Shown here one piece after another: positions 45,228-54,049 of a stretch of 64,000 bases of DNA. Positions within the stretch are counted from its first letter, which is position 1; the number at the start of each line of letters is the position of its first letter. The stretch lies in assembly GCA_964435305.1 (NCBI GenBank), contig CAYSZH010000001.1, positions 1 to 64,000 on the forward strand, in the 5' to 3' direction. Source of the DNA: Granulosicoccus sp964435305 (GTDB lineage: Bacteria; Pseudomonadota; Gammaproteobacteria; Granulosicoccales; Granulosicoccaceae). A model generated the notes under the pieces. It made no database searches, was not told where the DNA came from, and was given only the letters and a program-made list of their open reading frames with translations. The position numbers were made by a program, and so were the translations under genes.

Positions 45228-45620
45228 TTACGGAAAAAACGCTTTCGCTAAAAACCACCCCAACACCACCGCGAGAAGTGAGCCAAACAGGTTAAGCACA
45301 ACATTTAACCCTGCCAGCATTATTTCTCCCGACTCGGCCAAACGCAGCGTGTCGAGTGAAAACGCAGAAAACGTGGTGAAGCCGCCCAACACCCCTGTGG
45401 TCAAAAACAGCAGCCATGCTGGAGACACGTTGACACGTCCAATTAGTAATGTGGCAATGAAACCGGCCACTAAACAACCGATGATATTCACGCCGAGCGT
45501 TCCCAGCGGTATTCGCTGCGCGTCGCTGGCCACGAGCAAGCCAAACCCATAACGCATGCTGGCACCCATAGCGCCACCAGCAGCTACACTCAATAAAGCA
45601 ATAAACGGCGTCATCGGCAT
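45228..45620 (-). CDS. crcB: Fluoride channel CrcB (FluC)
   Basis: A 130-residue protein with four transmembrane helices. Conserved features are GGAMGASMRYG in helix 1, NIIGCLVAGF with the pore asparagine, and GVLGGFTTFSAFSLDTL with the T-T-F-S segment of the fluoride pore. It exports fluoride as a dimer. No fluoride riboswitch is present in the 48-base gap to the divergent gene. It likely shares a transcript with serS. Confidence 0.95.
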   Translation of the reverse strand: MPMTPFIALLSVAAGGAMGASMRYGFGLLVASDAQRIPLGTLGVNIIGCLVAGFIATLLIGRVNVSPAWLLFLTTGVLGGFTTFSAFSLDTLRLAESGEIMLAGLNVVLNLFGSLLAVVLGWFLAKAFFP

Positions 45621-45668
45621 TTTGCTTGCATTGGCATTTCGTGGACTCTATCGCAAAACTGGGTAACA

Positions 45669-46256
45669 ATGAATCGACTGACATTAGGCATTATAATTCT
45701 TTCTCTTAGCAGCAGCGCGGCAGCTGAGCAATTGTATCGCTGGATTGAGCCTGACGGTTCGATAACTTTCTCACCTAACCCGCCGCCTAAAGGTGTGGAT
45801 TACCGAGAAGTTAACGCTGAAGCCGGCAACGATGTCGATGCTGAGACACTCAATAAAATAAGCGCAGCTGAAAAGCCTGCATCCATTTTATCCACGTCCA
45901 GCATTGACCCGGTTGCAACTGTACCCAACACAGCCGCAGTCCAAGCACCGGTATCGGCCGCAGTGACTAAACCTGGGTTGATGTATGCACCCGACACAAC
46001 GGCACGAGCAACAACAAAAGCAGCGCACTCGAATGCGAACGCACAAGCGGCAGATACGCCAACAGCTGTAAACAGTGCGGCGGTTCAAAACCTGACAGTG
46101 GCATCGAATAAGAAGCGTGAACGCTGCGTTGAATTAAGCAAACGTGTTGTGTCTTTAGAGAGACGTTTACGATCTGGTCTAACCGCAATTGATATGGACA
46201 ATACGGTCGTCGCTATGGCGCGTTATCAGCGCAGCTATGATCAACACTGCGCATAA
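45669..46256 (+). CDS. DUF4124-containing periplasmic protein
   Basis: A 195-residue exported protein. A signal peptide (MNRLTLGIIILSLSSSAAA) is followed by a DUF4124 motif, LYRWIEPDGSITFSPNPPP, which in its family is YRWVDxxGxxHYSDxPP. A low-complexity Ala/Thr/Val region (about 60-150) and a C-terminal helix with CVELSKRVVSLERRLR complete it. Family function is not known; a role in the cell envelope is often assumed. It is divergent from crcB. Confidence 0.82.
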   Translation: MNRLTLGIIILSLSSSAAAEQLYRWIEPDGSITFSPNPPPKGVDYREVNAEAGNDVDAETLNKISAAEKPASILSTSSIDPVATVPNTAAVQAPVSAAVTKPGLMYAPDTTARATTKAAHSNANAQAADTPTAVNSAAVQNLTVASNKKRERCVELSKRVVSLERRLRSGLTAIDMDNTVVAMARYQRSYDQHCA

Positions 46257-46307
46257 AGCAAAGCCCTGTATTAATGCTGACGTAGGAACGAAGAACGGCG
46301 CGGTTTT

Positions 46308-46787
46308 TTAAGCTGTCGTAGCGCGCCTGTTTGATTGCTGTGATGCCTGCTCGGCATCCAGCGCAAAGCTGTGATTTTGCCGCAAACAATACCCCACCCA
46401 CTTATGTAAGAAGCGATTTAAGTGGTAGCCCTCCTGTAAATCCCGCGTCCGCCTAATGTCTTTTCTTATCGACGGGATAAGACCGCTCATCACTTCACAG
46501 GCCCGAGCATCATGATAAAGCCTTATCGTTAGATCTGGCTCACGCGCTTTTCTCGAACCTGGAGAAAACAGGTAAGTGAGCTTGAACGTAGTCGTGTAGC
46601 GGTTGTGCTCTATGTGGCTTAGCTCCAGAGGTAACAAGCCTTTTGGATGAGACAGGTAAACACCCTCGCCCATATCGCGCAGATTAGGCGCTAGCAGCCG
46701 CAACAGCATGTAGTTCTTTTCGTACAACTCCATGAGTGTTGCAAAACGAGCACTAGTGCGTGGTCGGTTTATTGTGGTGTCGTGCAT
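46308..46787 (-). CDS. DUF1249 (YqiB-like) protein
   Basis: A 159-residue cytoplasmic protein from the ATG at 46787; the frame is open upstream to 46940, but the added part has no family similarity. The block LMELYEKNYMLLRLLAPNLR is the start of DUF1249, followed by LELSHIEHNRYTTTFKLTY and the C-terminal LNRFLHKWVGYCL. Family function is unknown. It is divergent from infA, 250 bases away. Confidence 0.85.
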   Translation of the reverse strand: MHDTTINRPRTSARFATLMELYEKNYMLLRLLAPNLRDMGEGVYLSHPKGLLPLELSHIEHNRYTTTFKLTYLFSPGSRKAREPDLTIRLYHDARACEVMSGLIPSIRKDIRRTRDLQEGYHLNRFLHKWVGYCLRQNHSFALDAEQASQQSNRRATTA

Positions 46788-47040
46788 CGTGTATTCTTTA
46801 CAACCGGTCTTTAAATAGGACTTGAGCCCTATATTATGGTTGTCCGGTGTGGGATGCACAATATCTTTATTTGACAAATGTGTGACGCTCCGGCAGGTAT
46901 TTTGCCTTGTTTTCCGGCGATTTACCCCCATGTTTTTCACGCCTTTTGTTGTTTTGATGCCATACTACAGCGCTTTAGCGCTTGCAGTTATGGGCTAAAT
47001 AGCGATAATGGCGCTCAAAACCGATTCCTAACGAGATTTA

Positions 47041-47259
47041 ATGGCTAAAGAAGAACCAATTGAAATGGAAGGTACCGTAATCGATACCCTTCCTAACACG
47101 ATGTTTCGCGTAGAACTAGAAAACGGGCATGTTGTTACTGCTCACATTTCAGGCAAGATGCGCAAGCACTACATACGTATTCTTACGGGTGATAAAGTCA
47201 CTGTGCAAATGACACCTTACGATCTATCGAAAGGCCGAATTACTTACCGAAGCCGATAA
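47041..47259 (+). CDS. infA: Translation initiation factor IF-1
   Basis: A 72-residue S1-fold protein, full length for IF-1. It starts with MAKEEPIEMEGTVIDTLPNT and has the conserved HISGKMRKHYIRILTGDKV and the C-terminal LSKGRITYR. It helps place initiator tRNA on the 30S subunit. It lies convergent with clpA, with 83 bases between. Confidence 0.97.
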   Translation: MAKEEPIEMEGTVIDTLPNTMFRVELENGHVVTAHISGKMRKHYIRILTGDKVTVQMTPYDLSKGRITYRSR

Positions 47260-47342
47260 GGCGCGGTGAGAATATGCATAAATAATCTGCTGATTGTTAA
47301 TGCTTTTGGCAACGGTATTAAACGTTGGCTAGCAGCTTAGAC

Positions 47343-49619
47343 TTAAGCTGTCGCCTCCTTACTCTCGCGGCTCTCAAATTCGAAGGTAATGTCCCCTTTC
47401 TCATCGAGCTTAACGCGTACCTTGCCGCCTTTATTGAGCTGACCAAACAAGATCTCATCCGCTAATGGCTTTTTGATGTTCTCACTGATAATGCGCGCCA
47501 TCGGTCGCGCACCCATAGCCTGATCAAATCCATGTTCGGCGAGCCAGGCTTTGGCTTCATGATTAAAGTCGATCGATACGTTTTTCTCGTCGAGCTGTGC
47601 TTCCAGTTCAATAATGAATTTGTCAACAACGTTTAGAATTATGCTCTTGTCCAGAGGTTTAAACTGGATAATCGCATCCAGCCGATTTCGGAATTCCGGT
47701 GTAAACATCTTATTAACCGCTTCCATACCATCGGTGCTGTGATCTTGAACTGTAAATCCCATAGTGGTACGTGAAATGGATTCAGCCCCTGCATTGGTTG
47801 TCATAACCAATATGATGTTGCGGAAATCTGCTTTGCGCCCATTGTTATCGGTAAGCGTACCATGATCCATGACCTGCAAAAGCAGGTTAAAGACATCTGG
47901 ATGTGCTTTTTCTATTTCATCAAGCAACACAACTGCGTGTGGGTTTTGAACAACGGCATCGGTCAGTAAACCACCTTGATCAAAACCAACGTAGCCTGGG
48001 GGTGCACCAATGAGCCTCGAAACGGTGTGCCGCTCCATATACTCAGACATATCAAAGCGAATAAGCTCGATACCCATAATTTGCGCAAGCTGCTTGGTCA
48101 CTTCTGTCTTGCCGACTCCAGTTGGCCCTGCAAACATGAAACTGCCAATGGGTTTATCTTCTGGCCCCAAACCTGAGCGAGACATCTTGATTGCCGCCGA
48201 TAAGGTATCAATTGCATCGTCCTGACCAAATACCAGCATACGAAGATCTCGCGACAAGGTACGTAACTTGTCCATGTCGGTAGATGAAACACTCTTTTCT
48301 GGTATGCGAGCGATCTTGGCTACAATCGCTTCAATATCTTTTACCGAGATGGTTTTCTGTTTTGATTTAGTGCTGCCCTTAACACGATGGTTGGCACCTG
48401 CCTCATCGATAACATCTATCGCTTTGTCTGGCAGAAACCGATCGTTTATGTATCGGCTGGAAAGCTCGGCTGCCGTCTTGAGCGCATTCTGCGAATACTT
48501 AACTTCGTGAAATTCTTCGTAGCGCGATTTCAAGCCTTTAAGAATTTCAAAGGTTTGATCCACGGTTGGTTCGACAACATCGATTTTCTGGAATCGACGA
48601 GACAAGGCACGATCTTTCTCAAAAATGCCCCGATATTCCTGATATGTGGTGGAGCCAATGCACTTAAGCTCACCTGATGCCAACATTGGCTTGATAAGGT
48701 TAGAGGCATCCATAACTCCGCCGGACGCGGCACCTGCACCAATAATGGTATGAATTTCATCGATAAAGAGAATAGCGCCGGGCTCTTTTTTAAGCTGGGT
48801 GAGTATGCTTTTTAAACGCTTTTCGAAGTCGCCTCGGTATTTGGTTCCGGCAACCAGTGATCCTAAATCAAGTGAATAAATGACGCTCTCTGACAGTACA
48901 TCAGGGACTTCACCATCAACAATCTTCTTGGCAAGGCCTTCGGCAATAGCGGTTTTGCCAACGCCTGCTTCACCCACTAGAAGTGGATTGTTTTTTCGGC
49001 GCCTACATAGCACCTGAGAAGCCCGCTCAATTTCAAAGTCACGACCAATCAGTGGATCAATCTCGCCCATCTGAGCTTTAACGTTAAGGTTGGTTGCGTA
49101 CTTGTCTAATGGCTTGGCATCAGATTCACCGTCTTCGCCGGTGTATTCGGTACTGCCCTCTTCAAGATCTTCTGGCTCATCCTGGGAATTTTTGGCAATG
49201 CCGTGAGAAATATAATTAACAACATCAAGGCGTGTGATGTTTTGCTTATTGAGTAAGTAAACGGTTTGAGAATCTTGTTCGCCGAAAATTGCAACCAGTA
49301 CGTTTGCACCGGTAACTTCTTTTTTACCTGAGCTTTGCACATGGAATACAGCACGTTGCAGCACACGCTGAAAGCCTAGAGTCGGCTGGGTTTCGCGAGT
49401 ATCGTTTTCGTCGAGTAGCGGTGTGTTTTCTTCTACAAAGGTATCGAGCTCATCACGCAACGTATCTAGATCGCCACCACAAGCACGAAGCACTTGAGCT
49501 GCCGTAGGATTATCGATAAGCGCAAGCAGTAGATGTTCAACGGTCATAAATTCAAACCGTCTGGCTCTTGCTTCCTTAAACGCATTGTTAAGGGTAAATT
49601 CTAACTCTTTGCTAAGCAT
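47343..49619 (-). CDS. clpA: ATP-dependent Clp protease ATPase subunit ClpA
   Basis: A 758-residue Clp/Hsp100 ATPase, the length of ClpA. The preferred ATG is at 49619 (MLSKELEFTLNNAF); the frame runs 15 codons further upstream into the clpS-clpA gap. The N domain holds the FMTVEHLLLALI motif. First AAA module: GEAGVGKTAIAEGLA and LFIDEIH; second AAA module: GPTGVGKTEVTKQLAQ and LLDEIEKAHP. It unfolds proteins for ClpP, which is not in the window, and works with ClpS from the adjacent gene. Confidence 0.97.
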   Translation of the reverse strand: MLSKELEFTLNNAFKEARARRFEFMTVEHLLLALIDNPTAAQVLRACGGDLDTLRDELDTFVEENTPLLDENDTRETQPTLGFQRVLQRAVFHVQSSGKKEVTGANVLVAIFGEQDSQTVYLLNKQNITRLDVVNYISHGIAKNSQDEPEDLEEGSTEYTGEDGESDAKPLDKYATNLNVKAQMGEIDPLIGRDFEIERASQVLCRRRKNNPLLVGEAGVGKTAIAEGLAKKIVDGEVPDVLSESVIYSLDLGSLVAGTKYRGDFEKRLKSILTQLKKEPGAILFIDEIHTIIGAGAASGGVMDASNLIKPMLASGELKCIGSTTYQEYRGIFEKDRALSRRFQKIDVVEPTVDQTFEILKGLKSRYEEFHEVKYSQNALKTAAELSSRYINDRFLPDKAIDVIDEAGANHRVKGSTKSKQKTISVKDIEAIVAKIARIPEKSVSSTDMDKLRTLSRDLRMLVFGQDDAIDTLSAAIKMSRSGLGPEDKPIGSFMFAGPTGVGKTEVTKQLAQIMGIELIRFDMSEYMERHTVSRLIGAPPGYVGFDQGGLLTDAVVQNPHAVVLLDEIEKAHPDVFNLLLQVMDHGTLTDNNGRKADFRNIILVMTTNAGAESISRTTMGFTVQDHSTDGMEAVNKMFTPEFRNRLDAIIQFKPLDKSIILNVVDKFIIELEAQLDEKNVSIDFNHEAKAWLAEHGFDQAMGARPMARIISENIKKPLADEILFGQLNKGGKVRVKLDEKGDITFEFESRESKEATA

Positions 49620-49698
49620 TTTTAGTTTTAACCAAAGTATTAGTTTTAACCGAAGTTGTTCCAATTATACGGAAATGCAAATTCGTTTTGCTCCGCGG

Positions 49699-50016
49699 TT
49701 AGGCCTCTTCCATTTCGCACATCAACGGATGTTTGCTTTCGCGAGAATATTGATTCACCAAAGCCACTTTCGTTTCTGCGATTTCTCGGGTGTAGACTCC
49801 GCAAACACCTTTACCTTTTTGGTGAACATGCAACATGATGACATGTGCCTGCTCCCAGTCCAAATTAAAGAACAGCTGCAACACCTCGACCACAAACTCC
49901 ATCGGGGTGTAGTCATCATTGACTAACACAACTTTAAAAAGCGGAGGTTTCGCAAGCTTTGGACGAGCTCGCTCAACTACCAACCCACCTTCGTTATTCT
50001 CTTCTTCTTGACTCAT
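49699..50016 (-). CDS. clpS: ClpS adaptor of the N-end rule pathway
   Basis: A 105-residue adaptor. The signature is VVLVNDDYTPMEFVVEVL, with VMLHVHQKGKGVCGVYTREIAETKV in the substrate-binding pocket region. It brings proteins with N-terminal Leu, Phe, Trp or Tyr to ClpA. It sits 80 bases before clpA, an arrangement common in proteobacteria. Confidence 0.96.
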   Translation of the reverse strand: MSQEEENNEGGLVVERARPKLAKPPLFKVVLVNDDYTPMEFVVEVLQLFFNLDWEQAHVIMLHVHQKGKGVCGVYTREIAETKVALVNQYSRESKHPLMCEMEEA

Positions 50017-50428
50017 CTGGTCGTTCCACCAATCACATTGATTTCTCCACTGCCCCTATTTTACTGTGCGGAGCAGCTTACGCAATGTGATATAGCGCGG
50101 TTATCCAACCGCAATATTCATACCCTAAGTCAAAGCTGGGGATTACTCGTGTAAATTAATAGACCGTGGGCTTTTTTTAGCCCTAATTTATCGATAATAC
50201 AGGCAACCTTAGATCTGGCGCACAGATCGTCAGACGCGTGACGCAGCACGTCTTTAACTGCTTACGTTTAAGTGTAGACCGCCGATCAGAATTAGAGTTC
50301 TAAATGTTGGATTACCGGTATCTTTGGTAATGTAGACGGGGTTACTAGAGGTGCACAGTTTAAGTGCACTGTGAGCTGTTCCACAGCTTATTTGTGATTA
50401 AACAATATGATTGCTTAAACAAAATGCC
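50017..50428. other. Intergenic region before clpS
   Basis: About 410 bases between clpS and the end of the exopolysaccharide operon. No cspD, which often neighbours clpS, and no other gene is seen. Two short inverted repeats lie near 50351-50388. Confidence 0.6.
50351..50388 (-). terminator. Paired short hairpins, weak end of the exopolysaccharide operon
   Basis: GTGCAC pairs with GTGCAC (50351-50356 and 50364-50369), and AGCTGT with ACAGCT (50374-50388, loop of three). They lie 40-75 bases past the stop of the last operon gene in the minus direction. There is no T tract. Confidence 0.25.
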
Positions 50429-52189
50429 TTAGCGCTTCTTTTTTAGACGATTGCGCGCTTGCGTACTATTGGCACGGCCAGTGGTTCGCTCTTTCACCTT
50501 GCGACGCTGACCTGCCGGTGCTGGTATTAACCTCGGAGCTTCTGCTACCTCTGCCGAAACTGATTCAACGCGCTCTGGCCGCTTTTCAAAGGCATTTGTG
50601 CGACGCTTTTTTGGCTTAGCCTGGGCTGCGCGTAATTGCGCATAAATCACCTGCATGCAGACAAAGTAAGCCCAAAAATATGAGGTGTACTCTAAGTTGA
50701 CCGCTCGTGAGCCAAAAAGGCTGATAATGGCATAACACACCGTCATGGAAGCGCCACCGATGCCGATGGCCCTGATAAATAAATCATCCCTGTTACGACT
50801 GAGCACCCTCCCCATATGAAACGAATAGCCCAATATTAAAAGGAACAGGGCTAACGCTGGCAAGCCCATTTGTGTTGCGATGTACAAATAGGTACTGTGC
50901 GGATCGCTTTCTTGAATGTCCCGTTCCGTGTACTGGCTTTTTAACTTTTTGAACCCTTTAAAACCCTTACCCAAAATAGGGCTTTCAACAATCATTTTGC
51001 CAGCGGCACGCCAGAGGATGAGCCGATGCTCGGAGCTGTCATCTAATTCGGGTGCTGCCGATGAGATCACTTTCTCCTCGCTACCAAAAATTCGAGCTTT
51101 GATTGCTTGCGGAAACAGCGACGGAAAAAGCAACAAAGCACAGACGGATATTGTCAGCCAAAACAGCAAAAAACCCTTTCCCTTGTAGTAGCCAGCCATA
51201 AACCCACCAACGGCTATGGCAAGGTATGCACCGCGAGAAAAGGTACTGATAAGCACTTTGGCACCGATCAGAAAATAGGGGGTCAAAAGCCAGGCGCGAA
51301 TGTCGCGCATGTAGACAACAAAGAGCGCCACTAAAGGCAGCATGGTGTAGGCAACAAAACCACCAAACATATTAGGCTGCCGATGTGGGCCGCCAATTCG
51401 GCTCTTATCAATACTCGAATTGCCCATTTTATCGAGCATCTCAGGCACCGAATAAAGGACCAATACAATGGAGCCCATACACATGTACAAGATTACCCGT
51501 TTTGCGATATCAACACTGCGAATGCAGCTTAGAGCGATGAAATACAAGAAAAACTGATCAATCCAGGCTTTGTAATTAAGCACTTCGCCATAAAGAAAAT
51601 AGGCATACCCACCCGGCTCCCGCAAAATCGTCAATCCGGATACTGCCGATATTGCTGCAAAGGCGAATACTGTGGTGGTGCCAGCAGGCCACGCCAGCCA
51701 GCCACGGCCTTCGTCGAGCGCTCGCATTACGGTCGCAAAGAGGCCGAGCAATATGAGCATGTTAGTGCCATTGACGCCAGGCGCTATGGGAATAACAAAT
51801 GTGGTAGAGAACGGGAGGTATAACAAGAAGCAGGCAAGCACAAGCTCCACACTTCGAAATGCGCTGACCAAAACATACAGCCCCATTAAGCCTGCAAGCG
51901 TATATAACGGAATGGCATCCCAGGGGCCCGTGAGTGCGACGGCCACACCCAGTAACCCGGGCATCATCAAAAACAGAATGACAGGTCTCAGGCCTTCCCA
52001 AGTGGGCCAGCCATGGACCATGCCCGCGCGCAGGGCTTCTTTACGCGACTTTAGCCTGCGTCCACGGCGCGAGCCAAGGCGTTCTTCCCTACGCTGTTTT
52101 CTCTCCATCGCCACACGTTCGGCGATCGACTCACTCCCCCCTTGAAGGGCGCTCTCGTCAACGTGCTGAAATGGATTTGTAGAGGCCAT
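50429..52189 (-). CDS. O-antigen ligase / polymerase-like membrane protein
   Basis: A 586-residue polytopic protein with about 11-12 transmembrane helices. A strongly basic N-terminal tail (ERKQRREERLGSRRGRRLK) and a basic C-terminal tail (about 515-586) frame the core. The large periplasmic loop contains EHRLILWRAAGKMIVESPIL, GKGFKGFKKLKSQ and DPHSTYLYIATQMG, features of the Wzy_C/WaaL superfamily. It could polymerise repeat units or ligate the glycan. It is the last gene of the operon, overlapping the deacetylase gene by 32 bases. The choice between ligase and polymerase cannot be made from sequence alone. Confidence 0.85.
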   Translation of the reverse strand: MASTNPFQHVDESALQGGSESIAERVAMERKQRREERLGSRRGRRLKSRKEALRAGMVHGWPTWEGLRPVILFLMMPGLLGVAVALTGPWDAIPLYTLAGLMGLYVLVSAFRSVELVLACFLLYLPFSTTFVIPIAPGVNGTNMLILLGLFATVMRALDEGRGWLAWPAGTTTVFAFAAISAVSGLTILREPGGYAYFLYGEVLNYKAWIDQFFLYFIALSCIRSVDIAKRVILYMCMGSIVLVLYSVPEMLDKMGNSSIDKSRIGGPHRQPNMFGGFVAYTMLPLVALFVVYMRDIRAWLLTPYFLIGAKVLISTFSRGAYLAIAVGGFMAGYYKGKGFLLFWLTISVCALLLFPSLFPQAIKARIFGSEEKVISSAAPELDDSSEHRLILWRAAGKMIVESPILGKGFKGFKKLKSQYTERDIQESDPHSTYLYIATQMGLPALALFLLILGYSFHMGRVLSRNRDDLFIRAIGIGGASMTVCYAIISLFGSRAVNLEYTSYFWAYFVCMQVIYAQLRAAQAKPKKRRTNAFEKRPERVESVSAEVAEAPRLIPAPAGQRRKVKERTTGRANSTQARNRLKKKR

Positions 52190-52922
52190 GATAAAGCCGG
52201 TTACCTAGTATTCGTTTGACCAATAGTTTTCCGCGTTGCTTGTTCTTTTGCACCGCGTAGTACACAGGATCGGGTGATACGATCCGATTGAATTCCTTTA
52301 GCGATGTGGTACGTCGAATCGCCACACGATTAAGCGGCTCTAAAGAAACCAAATCGGGCTCAGTTACTGTACCCAAACCTGACCCAAAAAGCTGCGCATA
52401 TCCAAGCCTGCGACAAAGCTCCAGGGTTTGCTGCTTATAGCGGCCACCAGGAAAAGAGATTGACCTCACAGTTTCCCCACACTGCTCGCTTAAGCGCTCT
52501 CGGCTCTGAACCAGTTCACGTTCTGCTTCTTTTTCGTCTAAATCATCGAAAAATCGGTGAGTGACCCCATGCGAGCCAATCTCCATGCCCGCTGCAGCCA
52601 TTTGCCGCAAATGGTTGGGTGAAACAAAGTGTGGCCGTTCACCTACAAACCCCGATGTCACGAACAAATACGCTTGCATTCCCCGTTCGGCCAACAGCGG
52701 CATAGCAATATCAAAATTGGAGATATGCCCATCATCGAACGTTATGACAATATCTGGTGCTGTTTGTGCCTGCTCACGAATCAAATCTACATTACGATCT
52801 TTAATGGCATCGAGCTGCGCAACGAACTGCTCCTCTGACACCGCATAGGGTAAGTCTTCAGCATCTATTAGCGATGTGTCATTGCCACGATACAAACCGT
52901 GATACATCAATACGATAGTCAC
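52158..52922 (-). CDS. Polysaccharide deacetylase (CE4 family)
   Basis: A 254-residue enzyme with the NodB homology domain. It has ITFDDGHISN (catalytic base Asp and metal Asp), SHGVTHRFFDD with the two metal histidines, and SFPGGRYKQQ as motif 3. The GTG at 52922 is preferred because AGGTGG lies about eight bases upstream, and it overlaps the glycosyltransferase stop as GTGA. No signal peptide is obvious, so the site of action is unclear. It probably removes N-acetyl groups from the polymer or a lipid-linked precursor. Confidence 0.87.
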   Translation of the reverse strand: MTIVLMYHGLYRGNDTSLIDAEDLPYAVSEEQFVAQLDAIKDRNVDLIREQAQTAPDIVITFDDGHISNFDIAMPLLAERGMQAYLFVTSGFVGERPHFVSPNHLRQMAAAGMEIGSHGVTHRFFDDLDEKEAERELVQSRERLSEQCGETVRSISFPGGRYKQQTLELCRRLGYAQLFGSGLGTVTEPDLVSLEPLNRVAIRRTTSLKEFNRIVSPDPVYYAVQKNKQRGKLLVKRILGNRLYHGLYKSISAR

Positions 52923-54049
52923 GATTGTTTCCACCTGACATTGGCATTACCAGTGAAATAACGAAACGCCCCAACAACGGCAGCCGCATTGAGCTGCAGA
53001 AACACCTTTATAAAGTTAACCAGCTTGTTGTTATAATTTTTAGTGCTCAACAGAGCCGCTAGACCAAGCCCATAGAATACCAATTGTGCAAACAGCATTG
53101 TGTAAAGAAAGATGCCAGTTCCTAATAGCGAGGCGAAAAAAGCAAGCAACATGGCATAAGGCACCAATAAGCGAAACACTTTATGTGAAACAAATTGCCA
53201 ACAAACCGGATTTTTTGCAGGTGAAAACAACCAAAGATTTCGCCTAAACGACTGGAAATTGCCCGACAAGGTGCGCGCTTTTCTGCGAAATTCGCCGCTG
53301 GCCTGCGCCTCAGCTTGATCAAATACAACTGCCTCTTGGGTAAACACAGTGCGCTTTCCACGTGCTAATAACGATACTGGTGTATCAAAATCATCAAGCA
53401 GCACATCTTTTGCGTGCGGAACGAAGTCTTTCCTTGCTATTGCATACAAAGCGCCCGTGGCGCCTGTAGTCGAAAACAAGCGACTCTCGTTCTGCCTAAT
53501 CCATTTTTCATAGCGCCAGTAAAGACCAACGTTGGCCGATTCAACACCTTGATCATCTGCCAGCACCAGTTCGCCACTGACAGCACCAACGTCATCGTGC
53601 AATAAATAACTTACCAATGATTTAATACAATTCGCTGATACCTCTTGTCGAGCGTCCATAAACACGATGATATCACCCGTTGCATTCTCAACCCCAACGT
53701 TTAATGCCGATGGTTTACCCGCTGCAGGTGCGTACTTGAGTACTGTGATGGGCAAGTCGCTTGTACTGGCTTCATTCAAAAGCGTCACAGTGTCGTCGGT
53801 AGACCCATCCGATACAAACACCACCTCTAAGTTTTCTTTGGGGTAATCAAGCGCTCGAAGTGTTGCCACTTTTTGTTGAATATGGCAGGCCTCATTGTGC
53901 GCTGCGATAACAATGCTGACACTTGGCCATTGATCAAAGCTTAGCGCAACAAGATCAGATTTTGCACGGGCTTTTATATGCAATACAAGGGGAAATATGC
54001 AATACGTATAGATACAAAATAAAACAGCAAATAAGAATAACCAGATCAT
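52919..54049 (-). CDS. Family 2 glycosyltransferase, membrane-anchored
   Basis: A 376-residue enzyme with an N-terminal helix, the GT-A fold (SIVIAAHNEACHI, VSDGSTDDTVT, VFMDARQE), the acceptor block LLDDFDTPVSLLARG and hydrophobic C-terminal segments. It is a close paralogue of the enzyme at 18916-20040: for example, both have GLYWRYEKWIR and ISHKLFRLLVP or VSHKVFRLLVP. It lies within the exopolysaccharide operon, overlapping the flippase gene by 4 bases. The sugar transferred is not known. Confidence 0.9.
   Translation of the reverse strand: MIWLFLFAVLFCIYTYCIFPLVLHIKARAKSDLVALSFDQWPSVSIVIAAHNEACHIQQKVATLRALDYPKENLEVVFVSDGSTDDTVTLLNEASTSDLPITVLKYAPAAGKPSALNVGVENATGDIIVFMDARQEVSANCIKSLVSYLLHDDVGAVSGELVLADDQGVESANVGLYWRYEKWIRQNESRLFSTTGATGALYAIARKDFVPHAKDVLLDDFDTPVSLLARGKRTVFTQEAVVFDQAEAQASGEFRRKARTLSGNFQSFRRNLWLFSPAKNPVCWQFVSHKVFRLLVPYAMLLAFFASLLGTGIFLYTMLFAQLVFYGLGLAALLSTKNYNNKLVNFIKVFLQLNAAAVVGAFRYFTGNANVRWKQS

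Noticed and set aside
45571..45668. Fluoride riboswitch before crcB
   Set aside because: Only 48 bases separate crcB from the divergent gene and no matching fold was seen.
50017..50428. cspD gene beside clpS
   Set aside because: No cold-shock motif or suitable open frame is present on either strand.
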